64,000 nucleotides of DNA from Cellulomonas xiejunii (GCF_024508315.1 NZ_CP101987.1:1736001-1800000), one strand, 5' to 3'; positions 27,239-38,186 are shown, numbered from the stretch's first letter. The notes: a model not told the origin generated them from the letters alone. Numbers and translations are program-made.

Positions 27239-27901
27239 ATGCGCCTGTTCGCCGCCGTCTGGCCCCCCGACGACGTCCTCGACCACCTCGACCTCGCACT
27301 GGCCGTCGTGCGGCGCGGCTCCCCGTCCCAGGACGACGGCGTGCGCTGGTCCGCGCGGGAGACCTGGCACCTGACGGCGGCGTTCTACGGCACGGTGCCC
27401 GACGGCGTCACCGAGGCGATCGGCGCGGGTCTCGCACGCGCCGCGGCCCAGGCTGAGCCGTTCGACCTGCAGCTGCGAGGGGCCGGCGTGTTCGCCCACC
27501 GCACCCTGTGGGTCGGGACCGGGGGAGACGTCACCGCGATGGTCGCCCTCGCGGACGCGGCGCGCGAGGTCGGGGAGGAGCACGACGTCCGGCCCGACCA
27601 GCGGGTCCGTCACCGGCCGCACCTGACGGTGGGCCGGGCCCGTCCCGGTGCGCGTCCACCGCGCCGCGGCTCCCGCTCGACCGGCGCGGGTGGGCGCGCC
27701 GGAGGGCACGGTCCGGGCCGCTCACCAGGCCCGGACCGGGAGGACCTGCGACCCCCCGAGGTGTTCGAGCAGGCGCTCGCCGTGTACGAGGGGCCGACGT
27801 GGCGCGTGGACGCGCTCACGCTCGTCTCCTCGCGTCCCGGCGAGGGTCGCGGCGGGGGACCGCTGTACTCGACCGTCGCGACGTATCCGCTCGGGCGCTG
27901 A
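27239..27901 (+). CDS. thpR: 2H phosphoesterase (RNA 2',3'-cyclic phosphodiesterase, ThpR-like)
   Basis: 220 residues with both HxT catalytic motifs: H44-L-T46 (ETWHLTAAFYG) and H128-L-T130 (HRPHLTVGRA). The family hydrolyses or ligates 2',3'-cyclic phosphate RNA ends. Unusual feature: an insert of about 35 residues of Arg/Gly/Pro (134-168) directly after the second motif, absent from typical ThpR proteins of about 185 residues. CACGCT lies 6 nt before the ATG, a weak leaderless -10. Confidence 0.88.
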   Translation: MRLFAAVWPPDDVLDHLDLALAVVRRGSPSQDDGVRWSARETWHLTAAFYGTVPDGVTEAIGAGLARAAAQAEPFDLQLRGAGVFAHRTLWVGTGGDVTAMVALADAAREVGEEHDVRPDQRVRHRPHLTVGRARPGARPPRRGSRSTGAGGRAGGHGPGRSPGPDREDLRPPEVFEQALAVYEGPTWRVDALTLVSSRPGEGRGGGPLYSTVATYPLGR

Positions 27902-28075
27902 GGCGGGCCTGTGGCAGCATGGGCGCATGCGCTCCCTGCTCACCGTCACCGGCGGTGGTCACCGATTTCGCCGGCCCGTCCCGGGCCGCGCGGACCGCGC
28001 ACGCGCACGCTGACCGGCGTGCCTGACTCGTCGCCGCGCTGCGGGACGGTCCGACAGCCCCGGGACGGGCGCCAC

Positions 28076-29230
<1,155 letters not shown>

Positions 29231-29231
29231 C

Positions 29232-31811
29232 ATGCCTCGTGTCCCGCTGACGTGGCTCGCCGAGCACGTCGATCTCCCTGCCGACCTCACGGCCGAGCAG
29301 CTGGCTGCCGACCTCGTGCGCGTCGGGCTCGAGGAGGAGGCGATCCACAGCTCCGGCGTGACCGGCCCGCTCGTCGTGGGCCAGGTCGTCGAGCTGACGC
29401 CCGAGCCGCAGAAGAACGGCAAGACCATCAACTGGTGCCGTGTCGACGTCGGCGCGCACAACGACCTCGACGACGCGGGCGACCCGACGGTGCCGCGGGG
29501 CATCGTGTGCGGTGCGCACAACTTCGGTGTCGGTGACCGCGTCGTCGTGGCGCTGCCCGGTGCGGTGCTGCCCGGCCCGTTCCCCATCGCGGCACGCAAG
29601 ACGTACGGGCACGTGTCGGACGGCATGATCTGCTCGGCACGCGAGCTGGGCCTGGGGGAGGACCACGCGGGCATCATCGTGCTGTCGCGTCTCGGGTACG
29701 GCGAGGACGTCACGACGCCCGGCACCGACGCGCTGCGCCTGCTGGGCCTGGCCGACGAGGTCCTCGAGATCAACGTCACGCCCGACCGCGGGTACTGCTT
29801 CTCGATGCGCGGTGTCGCGCGGGAGTACGCGCACTCGACCGGTGCCCGCTTCACGGACGCGGGACTCGCGACGGATGACGTGCTGCGTGAGCGGCCGACC
29901 GGCTTCGCGGTCGAGGTCGACGACGACGAGGGCATCCACGGGGTGCCGGGGTGCGACAGGTTCGTCGCGCAGGTCGTGCGCGGCGTGCGGGCGTCCGGTC
30001 CGTCGCCGGCGTGGATGCAGCGGCGGCTCACGCAGGCGGGGATGCGTCCGATCAGCCTCGCGGTGGACGTGACGAACTACGTCATGCTCGACCTCGGTCA
30101 GCCGATGCACGCCTACGACCTGGACACGTTGACGGCGCCCGTCGTCGTGCGGCGAGCACGGGCGGGGGAGCGCGTCACGACGCTGGACGACGTCGAGCGG
30201 ACGCTGGACCCGCAGGACCTGCTGATCACGGACTCCACCGGCGGGCGCGGAGCGCGCGTCCTGGGCATCGCGGGCGTCATGGGCGGGGCCGACTCCGAGG
30301 TCGGTGACGCGACGACGGACCTGCTGCTGGAGGCTGCGCACTTCGACCCGGTGACGGTCGCGCGCTCGTCGCGGCGCCACCGGCTGACGTCCGAGGCGTC
30401 CAAGCGGTTCGAGCGGGGAGTGGACCCTCGGCTGCCGCGCGTCGCGGTCGCCCGGGCCGCGGCGCTGCTCGTCGAGCACGGCGGTGGGACGGTCGACGAC
30501 GCGCTCACGGACGTCGACACCACGGTGGCGCCGCCTCCGGTGGCGTTCGACCCCGCGCAGGCGGCCCGCCTCGTGGGTGTGCCGTACACGGACGACGAGG
30601 TGCGCGTGACGCTCACCGAGATCGGGTGCGAGGTGGACGACGCGGACGCCACGTGGCAGGTGCGCGTGCCGACGTGGCGCCCGGACCTCACCGCGGGCGT
30701 CGACCTCGTGGAGGAGGTCGCGCGGCTGCGGGGCTACGACGCGATCCCCTCGATCGTGCCGCCCGCACCGTCGGGCCGCGGCCTGACGCGCGGGCAGCGG
30801 GTCCGGCGGGCGGTGGCGGACACGCTGGCCGGCGGCGGCCTCGTCGAGGTGCTGAGCTACCCGTTCGTCGGCACCGACCAGCTCGACGCGCTCGCCCTGC
30901 CGGCGGACGACGACCGTCGTCGGGCGGTGCGCCTCGTCAACCCGCTGACCGACGGGCAGCCGCTGATGCGGACGGACCTGCTGGTCACGCTGCTCGACAC
31001 CGCGCGGCGCAACGTCGCGCGCGGGAACGTCGACGTGGGGCTGTTCGAGATGGGTCTGGTCACGCGGCCGGATGCGGGAGCGGTGTCCGCGCCGCGCCTG
31101 CCCGGCGGGGTGCGGCCGAGCGACGACCAGCTCGCCGCGCTCGCCGCGGCCGTCCCGGCGCAGCCGCTGCACGTCGCGGGCGTGGTCACGGGTCTGGTCG
31201 AGCCGGCCGGTCCCGGGCGTGCGGGGCGTCGTGCGGACGTCGAGGACGTCCTGGCGCACGTGCGTCGTGTCGCGCAGGTGGTCGGCGTCGACGTGACGTC
31301 GACGGCGGACCCGGAGCGTGCGCCGTTCCATCCCGGCCGGTGCGCGCGGCTGACGGTGCCTTCCGGCGCCGTCGTGGGCCACGCGGGCGAGCTGCACCCG
31401 AAGGTGGTCGCCGCCCTGGACCTGCCGGCGCGCGCGGTCGCCTTCGAGCTGGACCTCACGGCCCTGCTCGCCGCGGCGGGTGAGGAGCCGGTGACGGCCG
31501 TACCCGTCTCGACGTTCCCGGTCGCCAAGGAGGACGTCGCCCTGGTGGTCGCTGCGGACGTGCCCTCCTCGGACGTCCTCGCGGCGGTCCGCGCGGGCGC
31601 CGCGGGGAGCCCCGCGGGCGACGTGCTGGAGGACGTGCACCTGTTCGACGTCTACACCGGCGACCAGGTCGGAGCCGGGCGCAAGTCGCTCGCGTTCGCG
31701 CTGCGGCTGCGTGCGGCGGACCGGACGCTGACGGCCGCCGACACGGCCGCGGTGCGCGACGCGGTCGTCGCCGAGGCGCACGCCCGGGTGGGTGCCACGC
31801 TGCGCGCGTGA
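29232..31811 (+). CDS. pheT: Phenylalanyl-tRNA synthetase beta subunit
   Basis: 859 residues, full length. EMAP-like tRNA-binding domain (about 40-155; LVVGQVVELTPEP, GVVCGAHNF-like segment), B3/B4 editing domain (about 215-385; YVMLDLGQPMHAYD, HRLTSEASKRFERGVDP), B5 domain (about 410-480), degenerate class II core, and C-terminal FDX-ACB anticodon-binding domain (about 765-859). Editing-site residues are in the B3/B4 region. Forms the (alpha-beta)2 enzyme with pheS. Confidence 0.96.
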   Translation: MPRVPLTWLAEHVDLPADLTAEQLAADLVRVGLEEEAIHSSGVTGPLVVGQVVELTPEPQKNGKTINWCRVDVGAHNDLDDAGDPTVPRGIVCGAHNFGVGDRVVVALPGAVLPGPFPIAARKTYGHVSDGMICSARELGLGEDHAGIIVLSRLGYGEDVTTPGTDALRLLGLADEVLEINVTPDRGYCFSMRGVAREYAHSTGARFTDAGLATDDVLRERPTGFAVEVDDDEGIHGVPGCDRFVAQVVRGVRASGPSPAWMQRRLTQAGMRPISLAVDVTNYVMLDLGQPMHAYDLDTLTAPVVVRRARAGERVTTLDDVERTLDPQDLLITDSTGGRGARVLGIAGVMGGADSEVGDATTDLLLEAAHFDPVTVARSSRRHRLTSEASKRFERGVDPRLPRVAVARAAALLVEHGGGTVDDALTDVDTTVAPPPVAFDPAQAARLVGVPYTDDEVRVTLTEIGCEVDDADATWQVRVPTWRPDLTAGVDLVEEVARLRGYDAIPSIVPPAPSGRGLTRGQRVRRAVADTLAGGGLVEVLSYPFVGTDQLDALALPADDDRRRAVRLVNPLTDGQPLMRTDLLVTLLDTARRNVARGNVDVGLFEMGLVTRPDAGAVSAPRLPGGVRPSDDQLAALAAAVPAQPLHVAGVVTGLVEPAGPGRAGRRADVEDVLAHVRRVAQVVGVDVTSTADPERAPFHPGRCARLTVPSGAVVGHAGELHPKVVAALDLPARAVAFELDLTALLAAAGEEPVTAVPVSTFPVAKEDVALVVAADVPSSDVLAAVRAGAAGSPAGDVLEDVHLFDVYTGDQVGAGRKSLAFALRLRAADRTLTAADTAAVRDAVVAEAHARVGATLRA

Positions 31812-32061
31812 CCACCGCGCTCGACGCGGGCCCGGGAGCTCTCCCGTGGCCCGCGTCGTGCTGTCGGGCGGCGCCACCGGATCCGGGCGAAACCGGGCGA
31901 ACGGGTGCTGCGGCGGACGAGTTCACCAGAAAGTTACTGTCGGGTAGTTGCGGCGTATCGGGTGAACCACGCATGGTGAGACGTCCGTCCAGGTGGCGGG
32001 CGACTGATCGCGCGCCGGGGCGTCCGTACCGTCCCCTCGCGCCCTGACGGAGGGGACCCCC
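31812..32061 (+). promoter_or_regulatory. Nuclease promoter region with GTTCACC/GGTGAAC element (possible PHO box)
   Basis: An AT-rich island in a GC-rich context. GTTCACC at 31921-31927 equals the core heptamer of streptomycete PHO boxes, a degenerate copy GTTACTG begins 12 nt later, and GGTGAAC at 31961-31967 forms a 7-bp inverted repeat with the first. TTCACC-N17-TAGTTG overlaps it as a possible promoter. Phosphate control would suit a nuclease/nucleotidase gene. This is inference. Confidence 0.4.
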
Positions 32062-35000
32062 GTGCACGCACGACGACGAACGGCCACCGGAGCGCTCACG
32101 GCGCTCGCCCTGCTGCTGACCGGCGGCATCGCCACTGCCGGCTCGGCCCACGGGGCGGTGTCCGTCGACGCACCGCTGCTCCTCAACGAGGTGTACGGCG
32201 GCGGCGGCAACTCCGGGGCGCCCTTCGACCGCGACTTCGTCGAGCTGGTCAACCCCGGCGACGCGCCGCTGGACCTCGCCGGCTACTCGCTGCAGTACGC
32301 GTCGGTCGGGGGCGGGTCGTGGCAGGTCACGCCGCTGTCGGGCACCGTGCCGGCCGGGTCGACGTTCGTCGTCGGGCAGGCGTTCGGCAGCAACACCGAC
32401 GCGCCGGACGTCCCCGTCGACCTCGAGGGCACCGGTGTGCCGATGAGCGGGACGAACGGCAAGGTCGCGCTCGTCGCGGGGGTCGCGCAGCTCACGTGCA
32501 GCACCGCGTGCGCGGACGTCGAGGCCGTCGTCGACCTCGTGGGATGGGGGCCCAACGCGTCGTCGTGGGTGGGCACGGGCCCGGCTCCCGCGACGACCAA
32601 CGCCACGTCGGTCGCGCGCGACGCCGCGCACACGCACACGGCCGACAACGCAGCCGACTTCACGGCGGGCACGCCCACGCCGACGCCCGCGGGGACCGAC
32701 CCGCAGGAGCCGGGCGGCCCGCAGACGGTGACGATCGCCGAGATCCAGGGCACGGGTGACGCGTCCCCGCTCGTGGGCGTGACGGTCACGACGTCCGGGG
32801 TGGTCACGGCGGCGTACCCGACGGGCGGCCTGAACGGCTACGTCCTGCAGACCCCGGGTACCGGAGGCGGTGACACCGCCTCACGCACCGCGTCGGACGC
32901 CGTCTTCGTCTACTCGCCCGCCACGGCCGGGCAGGTCGCGGTCGGGCAGCAGCTGCGCATCAGCGGACAGGTCGCGGAGTTCAACGGCCTGACGCAGGTC
33001 ACGGTCGCGGCCGCCGGGGACGTCGAGGTGCTGCCCGCCGCGGACGCGCCGACGCCCGTGAGCGGTGCGTGGCCGGCCGCTGCGGCGGCACGCGAGGCCC
33101 TGGAGTCGATGCTCCTGCTCCCCACCGGCGACCTCACGGTCACCAACACCTACAGCACGCACCAGTACGGCGAGGTCGGGCTGGCGACCGGCACGACGCC
33201 GCTGCTGCAGCCGACGGAGGTCGGACGTCCTGGCTCGGCCGAGGCCGCCGCGGTCCTGGCTGACAACGCGGCCCGCGGCGTCGTCCTGGACGACGGCGCG
33301 TCGACCAACTACCTCGGGACCGGCAACGGCGGCCTCACGCCGCCGTACGTCTCGCTCGACAACCCGGTGCGTGTGGGGTCAGCCGTGCAGGTCACGGAGC
33401 CACTGGTCGTCGACTACCGCAACAACACCTGGAAGCTGAACCCCACGGCGCCCGTCGTCGCGGGCGGCCCGGCGCCGGTCACGTTCGAGGACGACCGTCC
33501 CGCGGCTCCGGACGCCGTCGGCGGGGACCTGTCCGTCGCCTCGTTCAACGTCCTCAACTACTTCACGACGCTCGGTGACATCACCGCGTCGTGCGTCGCC
33601 TACCGGGACCCCGCGGGCGAGCCGGTGACGGTCCGTGAAGGGTGCGACCAGCGCGGGGCGTGGGACGCGCAGGACCTCGAGCGGCAGCAGACCAAGATCG
33701 TCGCCGCCATCGCGGCGCTCGACGCGGACGTCGTCGGTCTCATGGAGATCGAGAACTCGGCCCGCGTCGACGGGGTCGCGGACGAGGCGGTGGCCACCCT
33801 GGTCGACGCGCTCAACGCCCACGTCGGCTCGGAGCAGTGGGCTTACGTGCCCTCGTCGAGCGAGCTGCCGCCGGCGGCCGACCAGGACGTCATCACCAAC
33901 GCCATCATCTACCGGCTCGCGGCCGTGACCCCCGCCGGACCGTCCCGTGCGCTGGGCGACCAGAGCGGCGACGGCCAGGCCTTCGGGAACGCCCGCGAGC
34001 CCATCGGGCAGGTCTTCGCGCCGACCAGCGGCGGGGAGTCGTTCCTGGTCGTCGTCAACCACTTCAAGTCGAAGGGCTCGCCGGGCCCCTGGCCGGGTGA
34101 CGCGGACGCGGGCGACGGCCAGGGCACGTCGAACGAGTCCCGCGTGCGGCAGGCGACGGCGCTGCGCGACTGGGTGCGCGACGTGCAGGGCGACACCGAG
34201 GCGGTCGCGCTCGTCGGTGACTTCAACGCGTACACGCGTGAGGACCCCCTGCAGGTGCTGTACGACGCCGGCTACGTGGACGCCGTGGTGGCACTCGCGC
34301 CGGGCCAGTACAGCTACTCGTTCGGCGGTCTGTCGGGATCGCTGGACCACGTGCTCCTCAACGAGGCCGCCGCTGCGCGTGCCACCGGCGCGGACGTCTG
34401 GGAGATCAACGCCCCGGAGTCGCTCGCGCTGGAGTACAGCCGGTTCGGCTACCACGGCACGACGTTCTGGGCGCCGGACCCGTACCGGTCCTCGGACCAC
34501 GACCCGGTCGTGGTGGGGCTGACGGCCGGTGACGCGAACGCAGGCCCGGTCGACCTGACGTTCCTCAACATCAACGACTTCCACGGCCGCATCGACGCGA
34601 ACACCGTGAAGCTCGCGGGGACGGTCGAGCAGCAGCGCGCGGCGGCGGACGGGCCGGTGGCGTTCCTCTCGGCGGGGGACAACATCGGTGCGTCGCTGTT
34701 CGCGTCCGCCGTGCAGGACGACCAGCCGACGATCGACGTGCTCAACGCCCTGGGGCTGGGCGCGTCCGCGATCGGCAACCACGAGCTCGACAACGGGTAC
34801 GACGACCTGGTGGACCGGGTCATCGCGGGCGGGCAGAACGCGGCCTTCCCGTACCTGGGTGCCAACGTGTATCTCGACGGCACCACGACCCCCGCACTCG
34901 ATGAGTACGCCATCCTCGAGATGGGTTCGGTCATCGTCGGTGTGATCGGCGCCGTCACGCAGGAGACCCCCACGCTCGTGCGGCCCGACGGGATCGCGGC

Positions 35001-37041
35001 GCTCGACTTCGGTGACCCGGTCGAGGCCGTCAACCGCGTCGCGGCGCAGCTCACCGACGGCGACGAGGCCAACGGCGAGGCCGACGTGATCGTGGCCCAG
35101 TACCACGAGGGCGCCGGCGCCGGCACGCCCGACGGCGCGACCCTGGAGGAGGAGGTCGCCGCAGGCGGCGCGTTCGCCGAGATCGTCACCGGGACGGATG
35201 CCGCGGTCGACGTGGTCTTCACCGGGCACACGCACAAGCAGTACGCGTGGTTCGGGCCCGTCGGCGACGGCGGGGACACCCGTCCGATCGTGCAGACCGG
35301 CTCGTACGGCGAGTTCCTCGGCAAGGTCGTCCTGACGTACGACCCGGCGACGGACGAGGTCACGGCCGCGGTCGCCGAGAACGTGGCGCGCACGACGACG
35401 CCCGATGCCGAGCTCGTCGCGGCGTACCCGCGCGTGGCCGCCGTCGCGGCGATCGTGGCCGACGCGCTCGCGTTCGCGGCACAGGTGGGGTCCCAGCCGG
35501 TCGGGTCCGTCACGGCGGACGTGACGACCGCGTTCAGCGGTGGGTCGTACGTCGACGGCGTGTACGTCGGGTCCGCACCGGGGACGACGACCGGCCGGGA
35601 CGACCGCAGCCGTGAGTCGACGCTGGGGTCGCTCGTCGCCGACGCGCTGCTCGACTCGCTGTCGGCACCCGAGCGCGGCGGCGCCCAGATCGGTGTGGTC
35701 AACCCCGGCGGGATGCGTGCCGAGCTGCTGCACGCGCCCGACGGCACCATCACGTACGCCGAGGCGAACGCCGTGCTCCCGTTCGTCAACAACCTCTGGA
35801 CGACCACGCTCACGGGCGCCCAGGTGGTGACCATGCTGGAGCAGCAGTGGCAGACCGACGAGGACGGCAACGTCCCGAGCCGGCCGTACCTGCAGCTCGG
35901 GCTCTCGGACAACGTGGCGTACACGTACGACGCGTCGCGCGAGCTGGGCGACCGGATCACGTCGGTCACGGTCGACGGCGAGCCCATCGACCTCGACGCG
36001 CCGTACCGCATCGGGACGTTCTCGTTCCTCGCGCAGGGCGGGGACAACTTCCGGGTGTTCACGCAGGGGACGCAGACGGCCGACTCCGGCCTCGTCGACC
36101 GTGACGCGTGGATCGCGTACCTGCAGGCGAACCCGGGCATCGCGCCCGACTTCGCGGAGCGGGCCGTCGCGGTGCCGGCGCTCGCGGACGCCGTGGCGGC
36201 GGGCGGGCAGCTGACGTTCACGGTCGGGGGGATCAACCTCACGAGCCTGGGCGCACCGCAGAACACGTCGGTCGAGGTGCGGCTCGGTGACGACGTGCTG
36301 GGCACCTTCCCCCTCGTGCAGGGGGAAGGGCCGGACGCCGCAGCCGAGGTCACGGTCACGGTGCCCGCCGGCCTCGCGCCCGGTGCCCACACCCTGACGG
36401 TCGTCGCAGCCCCCAGCGGGACCACGGCGACGGTGCCGTTCACGGTCGAGGAGGCGTCGACCGGGTCGTCGACGACGCTGAGCGCCTCGCCCACGACGCA
36501 GGTCTTCGGGACACGGGGGACGCGGGTCCGGCTGACCGCGTCGGTCGAGTCGGAGGCGCCGGTCGCCGGCACCGTGCAGTTCGTCGCCGGCGAGGAGGTG
36601 CTGGGCACGTCGACGCTGCGTGACGGCCGCGCGGTGCTGACACTTCCGGCGGACACACCCGTCGGCACGTACGAGGTCGTCGCCCGGTACGCCGGGACCG
36701 ACGCGGTCACCGGTTCGCAGTCCGCGCCGGTCACCGTCACGGTGGTGCGCGCGACCAGCAGGACGTCGCTCGACGTCCTGCAGTCGCCGCTGCCGCGGCT
36801 GATCCCGTCGGTGTGGGTGGCGACCGTCGGGCTCGACACCGCGCGCCTCCCGCAGGGGCGGGTGGAGCTGCGTGAGGGCGAGCGTGTCGTCGCGCGGGCG
36901 GACGTGGTCCTCGGCCTCGCGATCGGGACCGTGCCCCGCGGCATCGGCTCGGGGACGCACCGGCTGACGGCGGTCTTCGTCCCGGACGCACCGGACGAGG
37001 TCGCGGGCAGCGCGAGCCGGACGGTCTCGGTGCGCGGCTGA
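32062..37041 (+). CDS. Secreted multidomain nuclease/5'-nucleotidase (ExeM/NucH-like)
   Basis: 1659 residues, the largest gene here. Signal peptide 1-33, lamin-tail domain (about 36-195; LLLNEVYGGGGNSGA, DFVELVNPG), OB-like ExeM domain (about 225-325), endonuclease/exonuclease/phosphatase domain (about 488-820) with SFNVLNY, the metal Glu in LMEIEN, VVNHFKSK, VGDFNAY and SSDHDPV, then a calcineurin-like 5'-nucleotidase (about 830-1140) with NDFHGR, GDNIG, GNHELDNG and GHTHKQ, its C-terminal domain (about 1150-1380; NPGGMRAEL), and two Ig-like domains (about 1470-1658). It can plausibly degrade extracellular DNA to nucleosides and phosphate. No sortase or SLH anchor, so released or Ig-bound. 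GTG 32062 follows GGAGGGG. Confidence 0.93.
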   Translation: MHARRRTATGALTALALLLTGGIATAGSAHGAVSVDAPLLLNEVYGGGGNSGAPFDRDFVELVNPGDAPLDLAGYSLQYASVGGGSWQVTPLSGTVPAGSTFVVGQAFGSNTDAPDVPVDLEGTGVPMSGTNGKVALVAGVAQLTCSTACADVEAVVDLVGWGPNASSWVGTGPAPATTNATSVARDAAHTHTADNAADFTAGTPTPTPAGTDPQEPGGPQTVTIAEIQGTGDASPLVGVTVTTSGVVTAAYPTGGLNGYVLQTPGTGGGDTASRTASDAVFVYSPATAGQVAVGQQLRISGQVAEFNGLTQVTVAAAGDVEVLPAADAPTPVSGAWPAAAAAREALESMLLLPTGDLTVTNTYSTHQYGEVGLATGTTPLLQPTEVGRPGSAEAAAVLADNAARGVVLDDGASTNYLGTGNGGLTPPYVSLDNPVRVGSAVQVTEPLVVDYRNNTWKLNPTAPVVAGGPAPVTFEDDRPAAPDAVGGDLSVASFNVLNYFTTLGDITASCVAYRDPAGEPVTVREGCDQRGAWDAQDLERQQTKIVAAIAALDADVVGLMEIENSARVDGVADEAVATLVDALNAHVGSEQWAYVPSSSELPPAADQDVITNAIIYRLAAVTPAGPSRALGDQSGDGQAFGNAREPIGQVFAPTSGGESFLVVVNHFKSKGSPGPWPGDADAGDGQGTSNESRVRQATALRDWVRDVQGDTEAVALVGDFNAYTREDPLQVLYDAGYVDAVVALAPGQYSYSFGGLSGSLDHVLLNEAAAARATGADVWEINAPESLALEYSRFGYHGTTFWAPDPYRSSDHDPVVVGLTAGDANAGPVDLTFLNINDFHGRIDANTVKLAGTVEQQRAAADGPVAFLSAGDNIGASLFASAVQDDQPTIDVLNALGLGASAIGNHELDNGYDDLVDRVIAGGQNAAFPYLGANVYLDGTTTPALDEYAILEMGSVIVGVIGAVTQETPTLVRPDGIAALDFGDPVEAVNRVAAQLTDGDEANGEADVIVAQYHEGAGAGTPDGATLEEEVAAGGAFAEIVTGTDAAVDVVFTGHTHKQYAWFGPVGDGGDTRPIVQTGSYGEFLGKVVLTYDPATDEVTAAVAENVARTTTPDAELVAAYPRVAAVAAIVADALAFAAQVGSQPVGSVTADVTTAFSGGSYVDGVYVGSAPGTTTGRDDRSRESTLGSLVADALLDSLSAPERGGAQIGVVNPGGMRAELLHAPDGTITYAEANAVLPFVNNLWTTTLTGAQVVTMLEQQWQTDEDGNVPSRPYLQLGLSDNVAYTYDASRELGDRITSVTVDGEPIDLDAPYRIGTFSFLAQGGDNFRVFTQGTQTADSGLVDRDAWIAYLQANPGIAPDFAERAVAVPALADAVAAGGQLTFTVGGINLTSLGAPQNTSVEVRLGDDVLGTFPLVQGEGPDAAAEVTVTVPAGLAPGAHTLTVVAAPSGTTATVPFTVEEASTGSSTTLSASPTTQVFGTRGTRVRLTASVESEAPVAGTVQFVAGEEVLGTSTLRDGRAVLTLPADTPVGTYEVVARYAGTDAVTGSQSAPVTVTVVRATSRTSLDVLQSPLPRLIPSVWVATVGLDTARLPQGRVELREGERVVARADVVLGLAIGTVPRGIGSGTHRLTAVFVPDAPDEVAGSASRTVSVRG

Positions 37042-37059
37042 CGCGGGCTGACGTCGGAC

Positions 37060-37101
37060 CGACGCGGGCCCGGCCGGAGCGATCCGGCCGGGCCCGCGTC
37101 G
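37060..37101. terminator. 19-bp perfect bidirectional terminator
   Basis: Arms 37060-37078 and 37083-37101, fully complementary, closed by a GCGA (GNRA) tetraloop. It sits between the convergent nuclease and monooxygenase genes and can serve both. Confidence 0.85.
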
Positions 37102-37112
37102 TGGCGGGGTGG

Positions 37113-38186
37113 TCAGGCCGGGACGGGCTCGCGCAGCAGCCCCAGCAGGCTCTGGCCCACGCGTGCCGTCTCGTGCAGGTACGGGGTGTCGGACAGCACG
37201 AAGTGCGTGACCCCCAGGTCGCGGTAGCGGCGCAGCGCGTCGGCGACGTCCTCGGCGGACCCGACGAGCCAGGTCGTCCCGGCGCCGCCGCCGCCGTACC
37301 GGCCCGGTGCGGTGTACAGGCAGGAGTCGAGGACGTCACCGCGCGCGGCCAGGTCGAGGAGCCGTTGCTGCCCGACTGCGCGGCGCCGCAGCGGGTCGGG
37401 TCGGGCGCCGGCGTCCTGGGCCATGCGCGCGACCTTCGCCTCGGCGTCGTGCCACGCCTCCTCGGACGTGTCGCGCACGACCGTCGTGATGCGCAGGCCG
37501 AACTCCAGGGGCGCGTGCCGGCGCTCGACGTCGTCGCTCAGCGCGCGCAACCGTGCGATGCGTTCCGCGACGCCGTCGAGCGGCTCCCCCCAGAACAGCT
37601 GGACGTCGGCCTCCGCGGCGGCGACACGCTCGGCGGCGGGTGATGCGCCGCCGAAGTACAGCCGCGGGTGCGCCCGGTCGTCCGTGGCGACCGGGCGCGG
37701 GGCGAGGGTGGAGTCGTCGACGCGGTAGTGCTCGCCGTGGAAGGTCACGCGCTCCTGCGTCCACAGGCGGCGGACGATGGCGAGGAACTCCTGGGTGCGT
37801 CCGTACCGCTGCGCCTGGTCGCCCGCGGTGTCGCCGTACTGCGCGACACCGTCGTGCCCGCTGACGATGTTCACCAGCAGGCGGCCGCCCGACAGCCGGT
37901 CCAGGGTCGCGGCGGCGCTCGCGAAGTGCGCGGGCTGCCAGTACCCGGGCCGGATCGCGACGAGCGGCTGGAAGGTCGTCGTGCGTGCTGCCAGCGCGGT
38001 GGCGACCGTGAACGTGTCGGGACGGCCCCAGCCGGTGCCGATGAGCGCACCCTCCCAGCCGTGGGCCTCCGCGGCGAGCGCGAGTTCGGTCGACAGGTCG
38101 AGGGAGCCCCAGCCGTCGGTCGTGTCGTCACCGCGGTGGCCCGGCTCGACGGTGTTGGGGATGTACCAGAGGTAGTGCGAGCTCAT
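37113..38186 (-). CDS. LLM-class flavin-dependent monooxygenase (SsuD-like)
   Basis: 357 residues, luciferase-like TIM barrel most similar in pattern to alkanesulfonate monooxygenases: HYLWYIPNTVEPGHRG, GRPDTFTVATALAARTTTFQPLVAIRPGYWQPAHFA, RLLVNIVSGHD, and GQAQRYGR-type segment DQAQRYGRTQEFL, YFGGASPAAERVA. Reduced FMN would come from a separate reductase, which is not in the window, and no ssuABC transporter is adjacent. The likely role is releasing sulfite from organosulfonates or a related C-S or C-H oxidation. ATG 38186 with GGGAG upstream. Confidence 0.85.
   Translation of the reverse strand: MSSHYLWYIPNTVEPGHRGDDTTDGWGSLDLSTELALAAEAHGWEGALIGTGWGRPDTFTVATALAARTTTFQPLVAIRPGYWQPAHFASAAATLDRLSGGRLLVNIVSGHDGVAQYGDTAGDQAQRYGRTQEFLAIVRRLWTQERVTFHGEHYRVDDSTLAPRPVATDDRAHPRLYFGGASPAAERVAAAEADVQLFWGEPLDGVAERIARLRALSDDVERRHAPLEFGLRITTVVRDTSEEAWHDAEAKVARMAQDAGARPDPLRRRAVGQQRLLDLAARGDVLDSCLYTAPGRYGGGGAGTTWLVGSAEDVADALRRYRDLGVTHFVLSDTPYLHETARVGQSLLGLLREPVPA

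Noticed and set aside
27927..28013. A leader peptide or attenuator for pheST
   Set aside because: The 28-codon ORF has only one Phe codon and no terminator/antiterminator pair; a hairpin at 27973-27987 alone does not support attenuation.
32062..36960. Long minus-strand frames opposite the nuclease gene
   Set aside because: Same GC artefact; low-complexity product without motifs, while the plus-strand frame has five recognisable domains.
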